Positions 9,292 to 16,873 of a stretch of DNA of 64,000 nucleotides are shown here, one piece after another. Below the pieces are notes generated by a model that did no database searches, was not told the DNA's origin, and was given only the letters and a program-made list of their open reading frames with translations. Position numbers and translations under genes: made by a program. Source of the stretch: Gammaproteobacteria bacterium (GTDB lineage Bacteria > Pseudomonadota > Gammaproteobacteria > Pseudomonadales > Azotimanducaceae_A); the NCBI GenBank assembly GCA_012960755.1, contig DUAT01000119.1:190174-254173 (forward strand). Reading direction: 5' to 3'. How positions within the stretch are numbered: the stretch's first letter is position 1; the number at the start of each line of letters is the position of its first letter.

Positions 9292-10068
9292 ATGTCTGAT
9301 TTCCCCACCCCTTACGTCTCAAATGATCTATCCGGACGAGTTGCTCTTGTCACAGGTACAACCTCCGGCCTTGGACGACGGTTTGCCATCGTCCTCGCCG
9401 CCTGTGGCGCCAAAGTAGCCGTGACAGGAAGAAGGGCAGAGCGACTGGATGAACTGGCCGAAGAGATTCGAGAGGCAGGCGGTATTTGTGAACCGATCCC
9501 ATTTGATATCACCAATCCCGAAGAAATCCCTGCTGTGGTCGACAAAGCTGAATCTGCCCTTGGTCTGGTCGACATCCTGATCAACAACGCCGGTATTCCG
9601 GACGCCCAACGGGCTCACAAAATGAGTAATGAACTCGTAGACGCTGTCTTTGATACCAATCTTGTCGGTCCTTTCAAACTCTCCTGTGAGGTCGCTCGTC
9701 GCCTGATCGCAGCAGAGGCACCAGGACGAATGATCAATATCTCATCAGTTGGTGCCTTCAATTATGGTGGCAACGGGGCTGCACTTTACTCCATTACCAA
9801 GTCTGCAATCGTCAGGATGACTGAAGCCCTTGCAGTCGAGTGGGCTCGATTCAACATTAATGTCAACGCGATTGCGCCTGGCGCATTCTCATCTGAAATG
9901 ATGGACGGGATGCTGGAACGTCTGGGTGATATCGCCAAAAACTTTCCACGTAAAAGAATCGGTGACCCGGCGCAAATGGACAGTACATTATTATATTTTC
10001 TTTCACCGGCGTCGGAGTTTGTCACAGGCACCTACATCAAGATCGACGACGGCCAGGGTACGCGCTAG
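9292..10068 (+). CDS. SDR family oxidoreductase
   Basis: 258-residue classical SDR. The ATG at 9292 is preferred over an upstream in-frame start because AAGGA precedes it and the family begins here (SDFPTPYVSNDLSGRVALVTG). Motifs: VTGTTSGLG, ITGRRAERL-type loop with arginines (suggesting NADP), INNAGIPD, ISSVGAF, YSITKSA. Its stop codon overlaps the stop of the convergent methyltransferase inside the tetranucleotide CTAG at 10065-10068, so the two genes have no intergenic space. Confidence 0.92.
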   Translation: MSDFPTPYVSNDLSGRVALVTGTTSGLGRRFAIVLAACGAKVAVTGRRAERLDELAEEIREAGGICEPIPFDITNPEEIPAVVDKAESALGLVDILINNAGIPDAQRAHKMSNELVDAVFDTNLVGPFKLSCEVARRLIAAEAPGRMINISSVGAFNYGGNGAALYSITKSAIVRMTEALAVEWARFNINVNAIAPGAFSSEMMDGMLERLGDIAKNFPRKRIGDPAQMDSTLLYFLSPASEFVTGTYIKIDDGQGTR

Positions 10069-10910
10069 TTTTTTCTTAACTGCCATACCTGCTCTGATGG
10101 CCATTTTTTTGCCCATTCAGCCGGAATCGAAAACTTGGTCTGAGATGCGCTTTCGGGTGGCCGCAATTCGAGATAATTGATCACCTCGAACCCGGTTTCG
10201 CGAAAAAGGCGCAGCCAATCTGAGTGGGTCAGATTGAATTCTATCCCGCCTGGATCAACTTCTACGTTACGCCAGTCCGTTTCGTGCATGTCAAAGTACG
10301 CCCTGTGCGCTACCTCGTCACAAGGCGCGCCATTTAGCGGTGTCATCATGATGGCCATGGGATGGGTACCCAGAAACGTCAATCGACCATCGGGCTTAAG
10401 CAGTCGATGGGCTTCAGGAATCCATTTTAATGGATCGCACCAGATTGCTGCACCGTATTCGCTGATGGCGAAATCAAATGAAGCGTCTGGATGAGGAACT
10501 TCCTCGGCGTTTCCGTGAATAAGATCAATATTGATATTATGCCTGGCCATGAGTTGCTCGGCAGTTTTGAGTTGCGCCAGCGAGTTGTCAATCCCAATTA
10601 CCTGCGCTCCCCGGCGTGACATCCATCCGCTGACGTAACCAGTACCGCAGCCAAGTTCAATTGCCCCCGTGTTGCGCATGTCTGATGGCAGCAGGTTCAG
10701 CTGGGACTCGGGCAGTGCCCATATCCCCCAGCTAGGCGACTTCTGATTCCAGCTTCTTTCTCCGGCACTCACCCAGTCAGATGCCATGCCATCCCAGAAG
10801 GCTCTGTTTTCCCTTACGTGCTCAGGTAGAACCAGGTTTGCTCCACCGGAAGACTTGATGGTGTTGTTGGAATCAATGGCCATCGGGCGAAATACCTGCT
10901 TATCAATCAT
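10065..10910 (-). CDS. class I SAM-dependent methyltransferase
   Basis: About 281 residues. Motif I is AIELGCGTGYVSGWM, motif post-I is VIGIDNS, and HGNAEEVPHPDASFD-then-FAISEYG is the Methyltransf_11 acidic loop and motif II. Acceptor substrate unknown. Three starts are possible: GTG at 10925, ATG at 10910 and ATG at 10883; I give 10910 because AGGTG lies about twelve bases upstream, but the choice is weak. Convergent with and overlapping the SDR at its 3' end. Confidence 0.85.
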   Translation of the reverse strand: MIDKQVFRPMAIDSNNTIKSSGGANLVLPEHVRENRAFWDGMASDWVSAGERSWNQKSPSWGIWALPESQLNLLPSDMRNTGAIELGCGTGYVSGWMSRRGAQVIGIDNSLAQLKTAEQLMARHNINIDLIHGNAEEVPHPDASFDFAISEYGAAIWCDPLKWIPEAHRLLKPDGRLTFLGTHPMAIMMTPLNGAPCDEVAHRAYFDMHETDWRNVEVDPGGIEFNLTHSDWLRLFRETGFEVINYLELRPPESASQTKFSIPAEWAKKWPSEQVWQLRKN

Positions 10911-11027
10911 TCGGGTTGTAGTCACCTAGGGAACGGCATACCGATCTTTATCAGAGGTTCTCTAGAGCAAATCGCATTTGTAACAGGTTAGAATGTCACA
11001 ATCAATCGCCACGAAAAGAAGAACGCC

Positions 11028-11162
11028 ATGACATATAAAGTGTTGGGCGAATTTATCGAAACCATGCGTAAAGCGGGCGAGGATGATGCCGTTCGGGTAG
11101 TAATTCTGACGGGTACGCCCCCTACTTTCTGTGAAAGTATTCGTAGTTGCGAATTTATCTGA
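11028..11162 (+). pseudogene. crotonase (enoyl-CoA hydratase/isomerase) fragment
   Basis: A 44-codon frame reads FIETMRKAGEDDAVRVVI then LTGTPPTFCES and stops. This matches the second quarter of the crotonase fold, where helices lead into the DDxVRVVVLTGxGxxFCAG block that forms the oxyanion hole. The protein stops right after that block; the N-terminal strand and the rest of the enzyme are absent. It overlaps the 3' end of the convergent CoA-transferase by eight bases. I interpret it as a relic of a fatty-acyl or cyclic-CoA hydratase that once sat beside the CoA-transferase. Confidence 0.6.
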
Positions 11163-12345
11163 TCACAGAATCGTCAGACAATCTTTGGATTTCGCTGGCA
11201 TCAAAGCCAAATTCTTCCAGAATCTGCTTGGAATGCTCGCCTATTTTAGGCCCTCGCTGGGGCGTTTTTTGGATCTCGTCACTCAGATTGATAGGGGTCG
11301 CAAAAGTGTGCGTATTTCCGGGAACCTCAGAGTCCGTCGCTACAATAACCCCATTTGCGATCAATTGGGGATCCTCGATCACTTCTAGCGTGCGGGAAAC
11401 CAGACTGTAGACAATACCGGAAGCGGCCAACCTATCGCAGACTGTCTTTGCTGGCAGTGCACTGAAGGCCTGGTCCATCTTGTCTTTAACATAAAAACGA
11501 TTTTTCAGCAGCACCTTGCCCTTTGCCATTCGCTCATCATCCAACCATTCCGGGTGGCCTAACAATTCAGCCAGCTTCGGCCAGTCGCGAGCGGCGTTTT
11601 GGACCCCGAGCATGATGTACCGATCATCAGATGTGGTATATACGTTCGATACCGGGTTGGACCATCCCTCCTTGTTACGCCGTGTTGGCCCATCGAGTCC
11701 CGCCATTGTCGCTTGCAGGTTGAGCCCGTTGGCCCAGGTGCCAGTTGCGGCGAGTGAGGTTGCTATCATACTGCCCTCGCCGCTACGGTCACGTTTGTAC
11801 AACGCCATCATGATGCCTGCGAATAGCGTCATCGAGGTTGCATGGTCGCCAACCCCTCCGGCGGGCGGAGCAGGCGGGGCGTCTTTATTGTGCATAATAT
11901 CCAGTATGCCGCTACGGGCGAACCAGCCGGTCAGGTCGAAAGCCCGGCGTTCGGCGTCCGGGCCTTTTAAACCATAGGCTGATATCTGGGCGAATATTAA
12001 ACGCGGGTTGTTTGTTTTGAGGATGTCGTAGGTCAGCTTGTATTTTTCGAGATTTGCCGCGCTAAAATTGACGACGAACACATCCGTCTCTTTCAACATC
12101 TTCATCAACACGTCATATCCCGCTGGCGTCGTGATGTCCATAGCCAGGCTGCGCTTGTTGCGGCCGGTCAGCTGCCAGGAAAATTCAGATTCATGACCAC
12201 CGGCAATTGTCCGCTGGCGATCACCCGTCAACGGTTCAATTTTAATTACATCGGCACCATAGTCCGACATGATGGTGGCAGCACAGGGCCCCGCCAGAAA
12301 AGACGCAGCATCAATGACCTTGAGGTCTGAAAACAGACTGGGCAT
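11155..12345 (-). CDS. family III CoA-transferase (CaiB/BaiF)
   Basis: 396 residues, typical length. The opening LKVIDAASFLAGPCAATIMSD and VIKIEPLTGDRQR match family III enzymes, and the catalytic aspartate lies in RAFDLTGWFARSG near residue 140-150. It transfers CoA to a carboxylic acid, making an acyl-CoA. Five bases separate it from the end of the Baeyer-Villiger monooxygenase gene, so the two form a two-gene unit transcribed leftwards. That arrangement suggests the oxygenase product, after lactone or ester opening, is activated as a CoA thioester. Similar to the CoA-transferase at 25160-26383 only at family level. Confidence 0.93.
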   Translation of the reverse strand: MPSLFSDLKVIDAASFLAGPCAATIMSDYGADVIKIEPLTGDRQRTIAGGHESEFSWQLTGRNKRSLAMDITTPAGYDVLMKMLKETDVFVVNFSAANLEKYKLTYDILKTNNPRLIFAQISAYGLKGPDAERRAFDLTGWFARSGILDIMHNKDAPPAPPAGGVGDHATSMTLFAGIMMALYKRDRSGEGSMIATSLAATGTWANGLNLQATMAGLDGPTRRNKEGWSNPVSNVYTTSDDRYIMLGVQNAARDWPKLAELLGHPEWLDDERMAKGKVLLKNRFYVKDKMDQAFSALPAKTVCDRLAASGIVYSLVSRTLEVIEDPQLIANGVIVATDSEVPGNTHTFATPINLSDEIQKTPQRGPKIGEHSKQILEEFGFDASEIQRLSDDSVIR

Positions 12346-12350
12346 CGGAT

Positions 12351-14126
12351 TTATTTCCTCACGATAAATATGTCATCCATTTTCGATTTCGCCCCCCGCA
12401 GAAGCTCAACATATCGATTGAAGCCGCCATTGTAGGTGCCGTCCTGGCGACGATTGTCCTCACCTTCAAAGTTATAGTAGCCAGGCGTGCAGTCCTTGTT
12501 GCGGTCTGTCTTACCTCGATGTTCAATGACCTCCTGCACCCACCACTCCTCGATTTCCGGGGTGATATCGATCGACTGGTAATCACTTTTACGTGCATGA
12601 TCGATACACGCAGCGATATGCGCGCCTTGAACAGTCAACACATCAGTGATGTTAAATTGGAATGATGCCTGATAACCAGCCATGATAAACAAATTTGGAT
12701 AACCGTTGGAATGAATACCGAACAAGGTTCGAATACCATTGCTGTAGTAGTCGTTGATTTCGGTGTTGTTTTTGCCAACTATCTCATTGTAAATGCCGGT
12801 TTTTTGCACCTCAAATCCCGTCGCATAGATGATTACATCGACATCATAGACCTTGTCATCAAAAACCGGACCTCGATCTGAAATTTCTTTCACGCCCTTG
12901 CCATGGGTATCAACCAGATGCACATTAGGTTTGTTGAAGGCAGGAAGATAGTCTTCATGGAAGCAGGGGCGCTTACACATAAACATGTACCAGGGCTTAA
13001 GGGCGTCAGCAATGTCTTTGTCATGGACGATATCGTCGATGCGCTGGTGTATCCACATCATGTGGTCGATGTTGGCGTTTTCCTGACGGCGAATTTTCTC
13101 ATCAACCGGCATGCTGGCACGCTTTTCGAGTTGCTTTGCGGTTAACTGAGGGCCATCGATGGTTTTCTGGCGTCTTTTCGCCTGCCAGCCGGGTTTCAGT
13201 TTACGCGCCCAATTTGGATCGGTTGGCCAGTCTTTTCGGATGTCAATTGACGATGGCGTACGCTGAAATACGTAGAGTTCTTTTGCCTGTTCGGCGAGTT
13301 TGGGCACGGCCTGAATCGCAGTTGCACCCGTACCAATAATGGCGACTCGTTTGTCCTGCAGATTTTCCAGATTATCACCACAATAGTCGTAGTCCCAGCG
13401 GCCGGTATGAAAAGAATGGCCCTTGAAATTTTCGATGCCGTCAATTCGGGCTAATTTCGGTTTCGACATTGGCCCGTTGGCGCAAATGACAAACTTGGAT
13501 TTCATATGATCGCCACGGTCAGTTTTGATATGCCACAACTGCTCTTCGTCATTCCATTCGGTAGAGGTGACGGTGGTCTGAAATACAGCAAGGTCATAGA
13601 GATCATAATACTTCGCAATGTTCTGGCAATGTTCGAATATCTCCGGCGCCTTGGCGTAGTGGTCCCTGGGCACATAATCCATTTCATCGAGCAAAGGCAG
13701 ATAATCATAGGAGACGACGTCGCAGGCTGCACCGGGGTAACGATTCCAATACCAGGTACCACCAACATCAGCACCTCGTTCGACGATGCGAATACTCTCA
13801 ACACCAATTTCCCGTAGTTGAGAAGTTGTCAACAGTGCCGAGAAGCCACCACCAATAAAAAGTACCTCTACTGTATCGTTCAGGGGCGCGCGGGGTTTAA
13901 CTTCCTTGTTGTACGAATCTTCTCCAAAACGTGACAAGCCGGCATCAAAGTTTGTGTTAAATTGCCGGGTACCTTCGGGCCGATAGTTCAGGCGAAGATC
14001 TCTTTCTTCGGCGAATTTTTGTTTAATTTTATCGTAGTATTCCTGCGGGTGTTGGTTGGCGCCCCCGGTCGGATCAAAGGAGGCCAGGTTAGCGGCGTTT
14101 TCGTTGGTGTTTTTTGTTTCGCTCAT
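12351..14126 (-). CDS. Baeyer-Villiger-type flavin monooxygenase
   Basis: 591 residues. First Rossmann motif FIGGGFSALLT at about 90-100, GGTWYWNRYPGAACD at about 122-136, the Baeyer-Villiger fingerprint FKGHSFHTGRWDY at about 234-246 (pattern FxGxxxHxxxW), and a second NADPH-binding motif IIGTGATAIQ near 264-272. The roughly 80-residue N-terminal extension before the FAD site is typical of the cyclododecanone/cyclopentadecanone/steroid monooxygenase branch. Inserts one O atom next to a ketone, using NADPH and O2. First gene of the unit with the CoA-transferase and divergent from the SDR at 14421. The ketone substrate is not deducible. Confidence 0.93.
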   Translation of the reverse strand: MSETKNTNENAANLASFDPTGGANQHPQEYYDKIKQKFAEERDLRLNYRPEGTRQFNTNFDAGLSRFGEDSYNKEVKPRAPLNDTVEVLFIGGGFSALLTTSQLREIGVESIRIVERGADVGGTWYWNRYPGAACDVVSYDYLPLLDEMDYVPRDHYAKAPEIFEHCQNIAKYYDLYDLAVFQTTVTSTEWNDEEQLWHIKTDRGDHMKSKFVICANGPMSKPKLARIDGIENFKGHSFHTGRWDYDYCGDNLENLQDKRVAIIGTGATAIQAVPKLAEQAKELYVFQRTPSSIDIRKDWPTDPNWARKLKPGWQAKRRQKTIDGPQLTAKQLEKRASMPVDEKIRRQENANIDHMMWIHQRIDDIVHDKDIADALKPWYMFMCKRPCFHEDYLPAFNKPNVHLVDTHGKGVKEISDRGPVFDDKVYDVDVIIYATGFEVQKTGIYNEIVGKNNTEINDYYSNGIRTLFGIHSNGYPNLFIMAGYQASFQFNITDVLTVQGAHIAACIDHARKSDYQSIDITPEIEEWWVQEVIEHRGKTDRNKDCTPGYYNFEGEDNRRQDGTYNGGFNRYVELLRGAKSKMDDIFIVRK

Positions 14127-14420
14127 GCGAGAGATCCTGTTGCTGCTTCACAGTTATTGAGACAATCAGATGCATTGCTCGACTTCAAATCAACATTAAG
14201 TCTTTAATCGTCGCCGAGACGACTAACGGTTCACACTGGCAAGCAGGGCAAATATTTCGAATTCAAGTAAGGCAAAATTTTGATAGATTGATATTCCTGA
14301 TATGCTGGAACCTTATTGATGTGATTACATACTTATGTCCAACGACGATAGAATTCATGAAAATCCGGTAAATAGCAAGTAATGCGCAATCTTGTGCAAA
14401 AGGAGTAGGAGCAATCGTAT

Positions 14421-15347
14421 ATGAGTATTTCATTTGATAACCGGGTAGCCGTTGTTACGGGTGCTGGCTCTGGTCTTGGACGCAGCCATGCAAAGGTCCT
14501 TGCCGCTCGCGGTGTGAAAGTTGTAGTGAATGACCTGGGTGGCAATGTCGCGGGGCAGGGAGGTTCCAGTGATGCCGCCGATGAAGTTGTTGAGGCCATA
14601 ACCGACGCTGGTGGGGTAGCGGTTGCCAACTATGACAGTGTGGCGAGTGCCCAGGGCGGGCGAAATATCATTGAGACCGCCATAGATAATTTTGGCCGTA
14701 TTGACATCCTTATCAACAACGCCGGTAATGTGCGCGACAAGAGTTTCGCCAAGATGGATCTGGAGAATTTTACGGCTTTGCTGGACGTCCATCTAATGGG
14801 GGCAGTGTACTGTACCAGAGCTGCCTGGCCGATCATGCTGGAACAACAATTTGGGCGAGTCATCATGACCTCTTCATCATCCGGATTGTTCGGTGCTCAC
14901 GGACACACCAATTATGCAAGCGCCAAATTGGCGTTGGTGGGTTTCATGCATGCATTAATCCAGGAAGGCACCAGCAAGAATGTCCTGGTGAATTCGATTG
15001 CCCCCATGGCTTTGACGCGCATGACCGAGCAGGTAGTATCGCCCAAGTTCGCGTCGACGATGCAACCTGAATTCGTTAGTGCGATGATCGCTTTTCTATG
15101 TTCTGACGAATGTGGCCTCTCGGGTGAAATCGTCGAATGCGGCATGGGCTACTACAGCAAGGTACAGATTTCGGAGGGTGCAGGCATTTTCCTTGGTGAT
15201 GGTGAAGTACCTACTCCAGACGATATTCAGGATAACTGGGCTGCGATCAGTGATATGTCTGACGCGAAAACTTATCGTCATGCAGGGCAGGTAAGTCGCG
15301 CGGTATTTCGCAAAATGAGGGATGAAGGATTGGTACCGGAAGAGTAG
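14421..15347 (+). CDS. SDR family oxidoreductase, MFE-2/HSD17B4-like
   Basis: 308 residues. Motifs: VTGAGSGLGRSHA, VVVNDLGG with the GQGGSSDAAD insertion, YDSV, INNAGNVRD, MTSSSSGLFG and YASAKLALVG. This is the dehydrogenase domain of multifunctional enzyme type 2 without hydratase or SCP-2 domains, so it should oxidise a (3R)-hydroxyacyl-CoA or a similar alcohol. AGGAGTAGGAG precedes the ATG. Shares the 294-base divergent region with the Baeyer-Villiger monooxygenase, which hints at joint control. Paralogue of the SDR at the left edge. Confidence 0.92.
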   Translation: MSISFDNRVAVVTGAGSGLGRSHAKVLAARGVKVVVNDLGGNVAGQGGSSDAADEVVEAITDAGGVAVANYDSVASAQGGRNIIETAIDNFGRIDILINNAGNVRDKSFAKMDLENFTALLDVHLMGAVYCTRAAWPIMLEQQFGRVIMTSSSSGLFGAHGHTNYASAKLALVGFMHALIQEGTSKNVLVNSIAPMALTRMTEQVVSPKFASTMQPEFVSAMIAFLCSDECGLSGEIVECGMGYYSKVQISEGAGIFLGDGEVPTPDDIQDNWAAISDMSDAKTYRHAGQVSRAVFRKMRDEGLVPEE

Positions 15348-15358
15348 GATTACATGAT

Positions 15359-15910
15359 ATGACTAACAACGATATTCTGCGTCAGTTGCGTTTCGTATTC
15401 GACTATAAAGATCTATTTATGGCGAAGCTGTTTAACCAGGGAGGACTTACAGTTTCGAAGGAACAGGTCGGCAGTTGGCTGAAAAAGGAAGATCACGCTG
15501 ATTTTCAGGCGCTCGAAGATCCCGCACTTGCCAGTTTTCTTAATGGTTTGATTATTGAAAAGCGCGGCAAGCGTGAAGGCGCTGAACCTGAGATTGAAAA
15601 GCGACTGACCAACAACATCATTCTAAAGAAACTAAAAATTGCATTGGATATGAAGGCAGAGGATGTCATCGGGACCCTCGAAATCGTGAACCTTCGAATT
15701 GGTAAGTCGGAGCTAAGTGCATTTTTCCGTAAGCCGAAACACAAGCACTATCGCGTTTGTAAAGATCAGATCCTTCGAAACTTTATCCATGGCCTTCAGA
15801 TTCAGCATCGACCTGATGTTACATCTGGCAGTGAGATTGGCAAGGCCGATATCGGCCAGCGCGCTGACAAAAAAAAGGAATCAGTCTGGAAAAAGAGACG
15901 TTGTGATTAA
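15359..15910 (+). CDS. yehS: DUF1456 family protein (YehS-like)
   Basis: 183 residues, with two tandem copies of the DUF1456 unit: MTNNDILRQLRFVFDYKD at the N-terminus and LTNNIILKKLKIALDMKAED near residue 82, each followed by a helical segment ending in an SWLKKE or AFFRKP motif. Function unknown; E. coli YehS is the reference. The basic lysine-rich tail (ADKKKESVWKKRR) is longer than in E. coli. Starts 11 bases after the SDR stop, so it is probably co-transcribed with it. Confidence 0.9.
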   Translation: MTNNDILRQLRFVFDYKDLFMAKLFNQGGLTVSKEQVGSWLKKEDHADFQALEDPALASFLNGLIIEKRGKREGAEPEIEKRLTNNIILKKLKIALDMKAEDVIGTLEIVNLRIGKSELSAFFRKPKHKHYRVCKDQILRNFIHGLQIQHRPDVTSGSEIGKADIGQRADKKKESVWKKRRCD

Positions 15911-15914
15911 CTGT

Positions 15915-15959
15915 GTCCTGTGCGAATTCCTAATTCAAGCTGCGGCCTGTAATTGATAC
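15915..15959. repeat. 45-bp dispersed repeat, copy A
   Basis: Aligns without gaps to 41668-41712 with 35 of 45 bases identical, including the exact 17-mer GTGCGAATTCCTAATTC. Located just after the yehS stop and just before the convergent doxX stop. On the minus strand it reads YQLQAAA-stop-IRNSHRT, parallel to the C-terminal YQLPMAARIRNSHGT of the D-aminoacylase-like protein at 41658, but here with a TGA where the other copy has AGA. Confidence 0.6.
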
Positions 15960-15993
15960 GAGTCTCTTCTGGTGGCACTGAGAACCCGTATGT

Positions 15994-16407
15994 TCAGTCG
16001 ACCGCTCTGTTATCTACGCTGAATCCCCCGGTACCAAGACCTGCAACCACGAGCAGGCCAGCAATAATGCCCATGTTTTTGTAGAAGTTTTGCAGTTCAT
16101 GGGCACGTTCCAGGCCTTCTTCATAGTCCCAGAAATTGTGCATAAATACACTGATAACAATTGTGAGTCCGGCGAGTAATAATGCGGCGTATTTACCTTT
16201 GAAGCCGACAATGAGTGCGCCACTGGCGCTCAATTGAATGATAATCGTGATGACCAGTAGCACTGGGATTAATGGCACATTATGAACCGCCATGTATTCG
16301 CTCGTGCCTTCAAAGTCCGTGATCTTGCTGATGGCGGGTAGAATGAAATAGACTCCCATTAACACGCGGCCTGCCAGTAGACAGGCATTCTCGACAATTG
16401 GGGGCAT
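15994..16407 (-). CDS. DoxX family membrane protein
   Basis: 137 residues with four hydrophobic segments (about 8-25, 46-66, 72-90, 113-130). LAGRVLMGVYFILPAISKITDF at the start and the central ALLIVGFKGKYAALLL-like segment are DoxX hallmarks. DoxX proteins are small inner-membrane proteins linked to thiol or quinone redox chemistry and sometimes to catabolic operons; the role here is unknown. AGAGG precedes the ATG. Same strand as the large operon to the right but separated from the TonB gene by a decayed reading frame. Confidence 0.88.
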   Translation of the reverse strand: MPPIVENACLLAGRVLMGVYFILPAISKITDFEGTSEYMAVHNVPLIPVLLVITIIIQLSASGALIVGFKGKYAALLLAGLTIVISVFMHNFWDYEEGLERAHELQNFYKNMGIIAGLLVVAGLGTGGFSVDNRAVD

Positions 16408-16530
16408 CGTAGTTTCCTCTAACTGTTATTGTTGAATTACGCTGGCGTGCTATTTGCCTATCCTCGCATCACTAATTCTTGATATAGTCTGGTCAGCTAT
16501 TGCTATCTGCTCCGTAACGGGTCGTCACCA

Positions 16531-16863
16531 TTAATAATCGAGTCGACCACCGGGCCGCAATTCCGCAGCGAAGCGACCAGCTCTGTTTGATTGATTTGGC
16601 CGCCACAGATTTTGAAAATGACTGACATCCTTGAATGCAATATTGGTGATTACATTTCCCGGCGATGCCAAAGGGTCCCAGCCCTAGATCAGTGGTCTGG
16701 CACCATTCTCGACATACCATGGCCACATTGCGTCGACCTTTAGCGTTTTAAGCTGCTCTTTGTCTTCAGGCTGGAAGCGGGTCTCAGCAATAAAACTGAC
16801 TGAGCCCCAAAACTGCCCGATCCAAAATTCTTCTCAGTGTAGGCCAAAACGTAACGAGGCCAT
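16531..16863 (-). pseudogene. decayed gene with two internal stops, unknown family
   Basis: Starting at an ATG at 16863, ten bases after the TonB receptor stop, a 111-codon frame reads like a real protein (for example VSFIAETRFQPEDKEQLKTL and NVITNIAFKDVSHFQNLW) but is broken by TGA at codon 10 (16834-16836) and TAG at codon 60 (16684-16686) before TAA at 16531. Protein-like sequence on both sides of both stops argues for nonsense mutations in a former last gene of the operon. I do not recognise the family. Confidence 0.6.
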
Positions 16864-16873
16864 CGTCCGCCGA

